From Hemicordylus capensis (lineage: Eukaryota; Chordata; Lepidosauria; Squamata; Cordylidae): a stretch of 64,000 bases of DNA. A program made the position numbers and the translations under genes. The stretch is taken from positions 142,553,501 through 142,617,500 of the forward strand of contig NC_069661.1 in the NCBI RefSeq assembly GCF_027244095.1, given 5' to 3'. Numbering within the stretch: position 1 is the stretch's first letter; each line of letters starts with the position of its first letter. Below the pieces are notes generated by a model. It did no database searches. It saw only the letters and a program-made list of their open reading frames with translations, and had not been told where the DNA came from. Shown here piece by piece: positions 57,801 to 64,000 of the stretch.

Positions 57801-58584
57801 AGGGTGCCTTTACCCCTCCCACCAAGTGTCTGTCGGGGCGGCAGAGTACTTCCCTGCTGTCCTGGTGTCCTTGGCTGGAAGTACCTGGAAGTACTTGGCA
57901 TGTGTGTGCACACCGGTCGCACGTACACATCATGCACGTAAGCATGACGTGTGCCGGGCACTTCCAGCAAAGGACGCTAGGGTGGCAGGGAGGTACGCTG
58001 CCACACCAATGGACACTTTTAAAAATGGACCACCAGCGAAGGAAACGCAGCAGGAGGGGTAAGGGCAACCTCCCTCACCCTTAAAAAGGTATGCCACCCC
58101 CACCTTCGAACTCCCCGAACCGCTGGCCGTTCGATCCGGTTCAGAGGCCCATAAAGGGCCTCCAAACTGTTTCTGTGCACATTCCTAGTGCAAATCAGCA
58201 CCAGGGAGCTATGTAGTTATGTCAGCTTGTAAATCTTTCCCTCCACATAGCTGCAGCTGTGTGGTTGGTCCAATCAGCAGTATGTTTGAACACATGCATT
58301 GTCTTGGTCAAGAATTGAAACACAGGGCAAGTCTTAAACTGTGCACCTGATCCTGTTGATGCTGTCCCAAGTGTGATATGACTCAAAAGCTTTCAGAAGT
58401 GTCTGCTTACCTTTTCCATTTTGCTTATGTGCTTGCAGTTAGCCACCACCGAGAGTTTTTTTTTTAAACTCCTCTTTCCTCTACAGAGCAAGACGAGAGA
58501 AGCCGAGAACAAATAGAGCAGTGGCGTGAGTACCATTATGATGGCCTCTACCCATCGTATCAATATAATCGTCATATTGTCTAG
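45764..58584 (+). CDS. UCMA: Unique cartilage matrix-associated protein (Gla-rich protein), five coding exons
   Basis: A secreted, vitamin K-dependent protein of cartilage that binds calcium through gamma-carboxyglutamate and limits mineralisation. Exons 45764-45821, 46254-46322, 46456-46551, 51937-52035 and 58487-58584 join in phase (every intron phase 1) to 420 bases, 139 residues; human UCMA is 138. The order is a signal peptide (residues 1-about 24, [20 protein letters not shown]), a propeptide with [14 protein letters not shown], a furin-type site RSKR (62-65), and a mature region with 16 glutamates up to E122 and a tyrosine-rich end ([16 protein letters not shown]). Human [16 protein letters not shown] is preserved exactly. 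It follows PHYH on the same strand, as in human. It appears intact. The source of its cartilage expression cannot be read from the sequence. Confidence 0.98.
45822..46253 (+). other. UCMA: UCMA intron 1
   Basis: 432 bases, GT-AG, no repeat recognised. Confidence 0.85.
46254..46322 (+). CDS. UCMA: UCMA coding exon 2
   Basis: Residues 20-43, propeptide ([20 protein letters not shown]). This is the least conserved exon, as in other vertebrates. Confidence 0.88.
46456..46551 (+). CDS. UCMA: UCMA coding exon 3 (propeptide and furin-type site)
   Basis: Residues 43-75: [20 protein letters not shown] then [11 protein letters not shown]. The MQESDASNF block is conserved with human, and RSKR replaces human RGKR at the processing site. 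It follows a 133-base intron. Confidence 0.95.
47505..48180 (+). mobile_element. CR1 LINE fragment
   Basis: It retains the well-known C-terminal ORF2 blocks of CR1: AAAAAGGCAAGTTCCATGCT, ATGCCCTTGTACAAATCTG, AGAAGAGGGCAACCAAGATG, CAGGGGCCTGGAGCACCTTC and CCACAGGATGTGGTGATGGC, in order. The frame is broken in many places. Neither the 5' part nor the 3' terminal repeats are present. Confidence 0.88.
48540..48712. repeat. hAT-like right terminus
   Basis: GGCGCCTAGGGCACGTGCCC near 48662-48681 and a terminal CCCAGTTCTGCCTATG resemble the ends of the CAGAGGCGTAAC family. No left end was located. Confidence 0.4.
48890..49400 (-). mobile_element. CR1-type LINE reverse transcriptase fragment
   Basis: Minus-strand translation gives [13 protein letters not shown], then [40 protein letters not shown] and [15 protein letters not shown] is the first catalytic block of the CR1 reverse transcriptase. 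The second block (YADD) is not present. Possibly from a different copy than 47505-48180, given its orientation. Confidence 0.85.
51937..52035 (+). CDS. UCMA: UCMA coding exon 4 (Gla-region core)
   Basis: Residues 75-108: [20 protein letters not shown] then [12 protein letters not shown]. The most conserved and glutamate-dense exon. Confidence 0.97.
52986..53288. mobile_element. Long-TIR element, TAGGGATGTGCAC family
   Basis: Ends TAGAGATGTGCACAAAT and GTGCACATCCCTA, with inner inverted blocks GGTACCTTTTAAGCATGAG and CTCATGCTTAAAAGTACTG. Flanking 8-mers match at only five of eight positions, so the duplication is weak. Confidence 0.7.
54150..54365 (+). repeat. LINE-like 3'-end repeat, forward
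   Basis: Forward relative of 36830-37075: AGAGGCACCTTTTAAAAGTG, GAGCAACTGGCCCTATCCAG, GACTGTGAGCCCCTTGGG and GTGGTACATAAATATTC in order. Confidence 0.65.
56069..56532 (+). mobile_element. Helitron-like non-autonomous element
   Basis: The right end has GCAGGCGCAGATGTTCTCTGC, a short stem around a GCAGATG loop, then AGGGCTGGCTAG and T outside. This resembles the ends at 16831 and 31364. The left end (CCTTAGGACGTATG near 56072) is less sure. The interior, like the others, is purine-rich (GAGAGA, GGAGGAGG). Confidence 0.5.
57734..58187. mobile_element. Long-TIR element with exact 8-bp duplication
   Basis: Ends TAGGGATGTGCACGGAAC and GTGCACATTCCTA, flanked by identical GTGCAAAT copies (57726-57733, 58188-58195). 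This is the best-bounded member of its family in the window and indicates hAT-type insertion. Non-coding. Confidence 0.85.
58487..58584 (+). CDS. UCMA: UCMA terminal coding exon 5
   Basis: Residues 108-139: [20 protein letters not shown] then [11 protein letters not shown] and TAG. It matches human [20 protein letters not shown] closely. Confidence 0.97.
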
Positions 58585-59257
58585 AGCAAACAGGAAGAAT
58601 GGACTGCACTAAACAATACAACTAAATATCTGATGAGCATGCTGTTGATAGAATTTTCACCAAGGCGAGATTTTTATAGTTATGATCACATTATCGATGC
58701 CTCCCTGTCGAACCTGCCTTTTCAACCCTTCTCCTATTAGCATTGACTTTGTTCACAGACTGCTGTTTTGCTTTGTATTTTGAAGTGCTTCTGTGTAAAC
58801 CTGGATCTTGATGCATAAGGCAAATGCAGCACCAGTTCCTGTAATTTAGTACTGGATCTTTCAGAACTGTATATCTGAGCAAATGGGGAAGCATTATTCG
58901 AAAATAATCACTATATTTTAAGAGGGCCACTAAAAAAGCCAGCTTATGCTGTATGTAGAGTCTCTCAAATGATTATTATTTTTTTTAATGTAGGGCAAAG
59001 ACTATTGTCCCCAGCACTGTATTTGTCCATTAAAAATATTTTAGCTTCTTGCAAATTCTTTCCTTAGTTAAAAGATGTTACCGATTAATGATCCCTTTAA
59101 ATATGCATAAATTAGCAAACTAGGTCATTTACAAATAAGACAAAATTAAAACATCTATAGTGTTTCATTGTAAGCTGCTTTGGGTTACAACTGCAAAAAA
59201 GGGGTAATTTAATTAGGTTAGAATTAGCTTTAAAAGTTATTCTCTGGCAGCAATAAA
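58585..59257 (+). other. UCMA: UCMA 3' UTR
   Basis: About 670 bases of AT-rich sequence running to an AATAAA at 59252-59257, the first canonical signal after the stop. An ATTAAA at about 59029 is a nearer but weaker alternative. Confidence 0.55.
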
Positions 59258-61890
59258 GTCCTGGGACAGGTAGAACAGGAGTAGCAAACTGCTGCTGGCC
59301 CACAGGCTGGCTCTGGCATGGAGCTCCATTTTTTCTAAAATCCCCAAGCACTGCAGCTGAGTATAAACTTGTCCACCGGTGTTTTCTTCTCTGCAGGCTG
59401 TGGCCTGGTGAAGTGGGGGTATTGCTCCCTGCTTGCCGCAGCTGGCTCATTCATTCTTTTCTTCCTGCTGCCACCAGTATCTCTCCCCGCAAATCCTGTG
59501 CTTGGAAGGAAACACTTCCTTCCTGCCACATGCCTTCCCTATGCACTCTTGTGGCACTTCAGCACATGGAGTATAGAGACAGGAAGGCTGAGTGGAGGGC
59601 AAGGGAGGGAGAGAGAAAGAGAGAGGGGGAAGAGAGGGAGGAAGAGAGTGGGAAAGAAGAAGAAGATGGAGGAGGAGGAGGAGGAAGACCGAAGGTGGTG
59701 AGAGGATGGCAAGGGAGAGAGGGAGGTTGAGCTCCCTTTAAGTTAAATGCTCATTCAACAACACTTCTGTCTATGAAGAGCTTTGTCTTAACACACACAT
59801 TGGGACACACACGTAGTGATTTAATTAAACAAAAAACAAAAAAAAACTGTTCCCTGCACCCAGAGTGTATATTTTTGTCACCTTCTCTAAATTAGATTGG
59901 GATGTTGCCTGAAATCCAAACTTCAGAAAAACTTCACAGGAACACATTTTTGGAACACAGACCAAACATACTGCTACTATTCTAGCAGGTGGTACAAGAG
60001 ACCCTCCAAGATCGTGGGTTCATTTCCCATGGGCAACCTCTCCGTGTATACCAATACAGTTATTGTGGGGGTACTTAGGAAAACTCCTTTAACTACCCCT
60101 AACTATATTGGCATACAGTACTGTACCTTTCAGCCTATTTAAACCTCCCTGAACAGTCCAGGTGTCAGCTGAGACGTGGGCATCCTGCTTGGCGTCTGTG
60201 TTAAAAGTTTAAATATTAAACCCCACATGACAGCTGAGAAGAGACAAGAGTGGATTTTACACTCCAAATATAGGATTACTTGAACTCCATGCTTTTAATA
60301 AATAAATAAAATAAAAATTGAAATTCTGCATCAAGAAAAGTTGCAATTGGTGACCGGTTAAATGTATGCACATTAAGCAAATCTGCATAGGCTTATTTAA
60401 TGTGCACAATTCTCCTTCTGCTAGTCTTGGGGAAGGGCAGCGAACGAGGCGAGGCACAGAAACTCCTTCTCTGGCTGTGGAACTCTTAAGCTCACCTCTA
60501 ACTTCGCAGATTTCATCAGACCCTTATTTATTTTAAAAGTCTGTATTTGCAGCCATAAGGACTGGAAAACAGTTTTAAACAATAACTACAGCAAAGAACC
60601 TTTAGATACTGAATTCAGCAGCAAACACCATCTTCTGTGGCTTTTTACATACACAGGCCTGCCTAAAGAAATACATTGTGACCTTGCTGAATGTGCTAGG
60701 GCTTTTGATCAGGGTTCCCTCCTAAACCAGAACCAAAACAGCACCATCATTTTGAACTATTTCAAGTAAGCGTACACAGTGGCATTTCATTTATTTCTGA
60801 GGGAAGCCTTTGATAAAACAACCTTCTTTAGTGGAACTTCTGACAAAAATAATAGATAGATCCACCAACAGGAGTAGTTTAACATAGTCTTGCCAGGCAT
60901 CCTGTCAACACAAGTCAAGAACAGTCGCACCAGCCAAAAATGCAAAATGGAGAGCTATAGAAGTGCATGGAAACAGAAACATCTATGATGAAAACAATTT
61001 CCATTATGAATGCTTTAGTGGAAGCATTCATGAATCCTAAACTGGAACATTATCAAGGTTCCAGCTCAATTAGAAATCAAAGCTGTTAGGCTGTGGTTTC
61101 ACACACTATTGCTTTCTTAAAGAAGAAAGAAAAACTGCAGGTACTTTTAGATGCTTTCAAAGCATGTACCACATTTTCATGAGTTTTTTATTTAATAGCT
61201 AACAAGAAGGCAAAAAATATGGAAATTAATATGGATAGCCCTCTAAGCAATGAAGATAAATGCAAAGAACACAGTAAAGTATCTAGTAAATAAATGTTTG
61301 ATTAGACAGGCTGTAATTGAAAGCTCAGAATTCATCCTTGCACACGATATGGGAGCCTGGCAGTTTGCGTCTAGAAAACAACTCATTTCTTACCTAGAGA
61401 TTCCATTATGCAGCTGGCCTGCTGTTTCTTCCAATGAGAAAACAACGCAGCCTCTTATAAAACACATATTTAAGATGCTGCGTTGAATTCCAGACATGTT
61501 TATCTTAATGGTTTGACTGAAATGCCAAGCCAGAAACTTCAACACCTTTTATATTATCCATGAATGGAGTACTCCAAAGCTCTTTCATTGTCCCTGTAGC
61601 TTCCCCCACACCGCCATGCTTGAGCTCTCCACCCACAGTTCTGGGAGGACACTTTGTTTCTCAAGACCACCTCATACCACCCTCTAATCTCACAGGAACA
61701 ACCAGAAGAGGAAACTGTAGCAAGGAAAGTGAGGGATGGGAATCCATTAGCTTGTACTGCATATATGGAGACACTGCCGCATGACTAGTCTGGCTGTAGA
61801 GTTAGTTTAAGTCACCTCTGCTCTGCTCCCCTCCCCCTCCCCTGCAACTTGGGGGACTAAATTAGCAGGCTTTTCAAATTCTGCACAAGT
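59258..61890. other. Downstream sequence, nothing recognised
   Basis: It includes a purine-rich GAGA/GGAGGA stretch at 59590-59730, which produces chance open frames. No exon of the expected next gene was recognised. Confidence 0.5.
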
Positions 61891-62935
61891 GTTTATTTAT
61901 TTACAGTTCTATACGGTCTGATATATGTATCTCTAGGTGGTGTACAGAGTTAGAAAACACAACAAATATAAAAACAGCAAAAATTCACAAAGCAAAAGCA
62001 ATCTCTCAAGATAAAAACAAATCAAGTAGTTTAAGATTTCCAGCTTAAAGCCGGAGACCTTGAGAGTCTTTCTAAAAGCAGACAGAGAAGGAAGGGCTCT
62101 TATTTCAAAAGGGAGCATGTTCCAAAGCCCCAGGGCAGCCCCAGAGAAGGCCTGGTTCTAAGTCACCACAAAACAAGCTGACGGTAACCAGACCTCTCCA
62201 GATGACTTTAATTGGTAACAGTGTTCATGACCAAAAAAAGAGGCACTCTTGAGAACCCTAGACCCAAGTTGTTGAGGGCTTTATAGGTAATGACCAGCAC
62301 TTTCAGTCAGTCAGTCTTTATTTCAGTCTTTGACCAATACCAGAACACCTAGACCAATTGAAGTGTATATTGGTTCTAACCATTAGTGAGCAGAATACAC
62401 AGCAGAATTGTGCAAGCGTGTGTGTAATTGACGAATTAGTGTCTATTAGCAAGACCAAAACTTTGTATTTTGCTCAGAAACATAGCAGCAGCCAATGCAT
62501 TTCTTTCAAAAATTGATGTCATATGGTCCCTTCAGGTTGTCCCAGAGACCAGTCTGGCTGCCACATTCTGTACCAGTTGTAGTTTCCAGACTACATACAC
62601 AGGCAGCCCAACATAGAGTGCATTACAGTAGTCGAGTCGAAGGGTTACCAGCATATGCACCACTGTTTTAAGGTCATTTACCTCCAGAAATTGTTGTAGT
62701 GGACTTATCAGCCAAAGCTGATTAAAAAGCGCTCTGTCCTGGCCACTATCTCAACCTGGGAAACCGGTTTGGGATCCAGGAGTACTCCCAAACTATGTAC
62801 CTGATCTTGCATGGGAACTGTAACCCTTTTCAGAACAGGCAGATCTAAGCCACCTCTCGGGTCCTGACCCCACAGTTAGTACCTCCGTCTTATTTGGATT
62901 CAACTTTAGTTTGTTATCCCTTTTACTAATAAAGC
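61891..62935 (-). mobile_element. L2 LINE fragment with a small insertion
   Basis: Reverse L2: 3' tail at the left (TTCTATACGGTCTGATATAT), then ORF2 C-terminal sequence closely related to 15126-16148 and 13436-13757. The right part reads, reversed, NKRDNKLKLNPNKTEVLTVG. A segment of about 155 bases at roughly 62304-62460, starting with CAGTCAGTCAGTCTTTATTT, interrupts it and looks like another LINE's 3' end. Confidence 0.75.
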
Positions 62936-64000
62936 CTGTTCTATATATATAGAGAGAGAGAGAGAGAAAGCACCCCTCTATATTTGGAACTACAAGCCTG
63001 TAGTTACCACTGCTTTGCACTCTGGATCTAACAGGACCAGGAGATCCCCACTTTGCTTCACCTGTAGCAAAAGGCATGTCACTTTGGCACATAGCTTGGG
63101 AGAAGGAAATCTTAGGGCAAATTAGAAGCACAGGACAGCAGGAGGACCTCCCCACTCTGTGGACCCCCGATTACTCACAGGTAGGAAGCTGGAGTAGACA
63201 TGATTTAATCAAGAGCTATTCATTAAAGAATAAAGTCAAGATAGCACCTCTTCAGGAAGGACTGATAAGGAAGCAATAGGCCATCTCCTTTACTAATGAG
63301 CATGTTAATGGCTGACTGAGGGCCTCAGGAAGCTAGCTTGTTTACGTTTTAGCTACCCCTAGATATTTTGAAAAGAATGAGAGATAAATTCTAATGCATT
63401 CATTTTGCTTCTCCCTCTATGGGTCCTTCCCTAGCTTTTGTCCAACTCCACTCTTCAATTTTGAATAGCACACTGGCACGTCCTGTACTTTGTCCCTTTT
63501 GCTCACCTTTGCAAGGTGCATTTAGCATAATGCCCTTGGGCAAGAATTTCCCTATAACTGGCTAGGACACCATCAATCCGTGTGCTTTCTGTGTCTCCTG
63601 GGATCTGCGTGTCACTCGTGTCCCTGATCCAGGTGGTTTTCCTTGGATCCACCATCTTTTCCCACCAGGTGGTTTTTTTTCCCTCGGCTCCACCATCTTT
63701 CGCCTCCATCTTTGCACAGGCACCTCCATTTTGCCCTGCCTTGACTCTTGCGACTGCTTTACCTTTCACCTCCAGACCGGCCCTTTTTCTAACCTGGTCT
63801 GCACAGTACTGTTGGCTGCGAGATTCTGGTTCATTTTTGGATTTTGCTGGGTTGATGGGCCGCTGCCTGGTCCCCGGATTTTCTCTCCCACCTGCCTGCC
63901 TAGTAGGAGAGAAACCTCTTGGTCATGACCAAGCTGCAAGGGTTCACAGCATTCCTCTGGGAAGGAGGTAGTATATAACCCCTATTCTCAAAACTCTACT
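62936..64000. other. Right-edge sequence, unassigned
   Basis: It begins with a (GA)n run (62951-62969). From about 63590 the sequence becomes pyrimidine- and CCATCTT-rich and ends with a TATATAA at 63972-63978, close to the window edge. It could be a promoter or the start of an LTR-type repeat. The remainder would lie outside the window. Confidence 0.35.

Larger units (their letters stand above)
52036..58486 (+). other. UCMA: UCMA intron 4
   Basis: 6.5 kb. It contains two long-TIR elements (52986-53288, 57734-58187), a LINE-like tail (54150-54365), an AT-rich palindromic patch around 55978-56045 (repeated GAATATT) and a Helitron-like element ending at 56532. 52150-52980, 53300-54140, 54370-55960 and 56540-57140 show nothing recognised. 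Confidence 0.8.

Noticed and set aside
59569-59730. Highly charged Arg/Glu/Lys-rich open frames downstream of UCMA
   Set aside because: They come from purine-rich GAGA/GGAGGA low-complexity DNA.
63582-64000. Possible LTR or gene promoter at the right edge
   Set aside because: Only a TATATAA and skewed composition are visible; neither terminal repeats nor coding sequence fall within the window, so it is listed only as unassigned sequence.
59258-64000. Search for exons of MCM10, the expected next gene by human order
   Set aside because: No conserved stretch was recognised on either strand; the gene may lie beyond the window or be arranged differently.

Overview
The window is nuclear DNA of a vertebrate, most likely a squamate reptile (lizard or snake). 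Two host genes can be read exon by exon and both are plainly vertebrate. The repeats fit squamates: tRNA-derived SINEs with Bov-B-like or L2-like tails, a SINE with a 5S rRNA-like head, L2, CR1 and RTE/Bov-B LINEs, many hAT elements, Tc1 derivatives, Helitron-like elements and a DIRS retroelement. No bacterial-type genes, CRISPR arrays or rRNA/tRNA genes were seen.

Layout. Positions 1-1691 hold a CpG-dense patch, an old SINE fragment and a GC-box/CCAAT promoter. PHYH (phytanoyl-CoA 2-hydroxylase) lies on the + strand in nine coding exons from 1692 to 33040. All splice sites are GT-AG, all phases match, and the predicted protein is 348 residues with the peroxisomal PTS2 signal and the iron and 2-oxoglutarate ligands intact. 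Its introns are crowded with transposons. A 12.7 kb intergenic stretch (33041-45763) contains a DIRS fossil and nested LINE and hAT insertions. UCMA (Gla-rich cartilage matrix protein) follows on the + strand in five coding exons from 45764 to 58584, predicting 139 residues with a signal peptide, a furin-type site and a glutamate-rich mature region. From 58585 to 64000 there is the UCMA 3' UTR, unassigned sequence and a further L2 copy.

PHYH followed by UCMA on the same strand matches the arrangement I recall for human 10p13. The two genes are not known to work together: PHYH acts in peroxisomal alpha-oxidation, whereas UCMA is secreted by cartilage.

The most unusual content is in the transposons. 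A 2.8 kb hAT-type element (6238-9056) carries a CpG-rich, exon-like cargo. Two Tc1 derivatives share one internal deletion. Three Helitron-like elements share a 3' hairpin. Several insertion stacks can be ordered by their 8-bp target duplications. I found no convincing new coding system.
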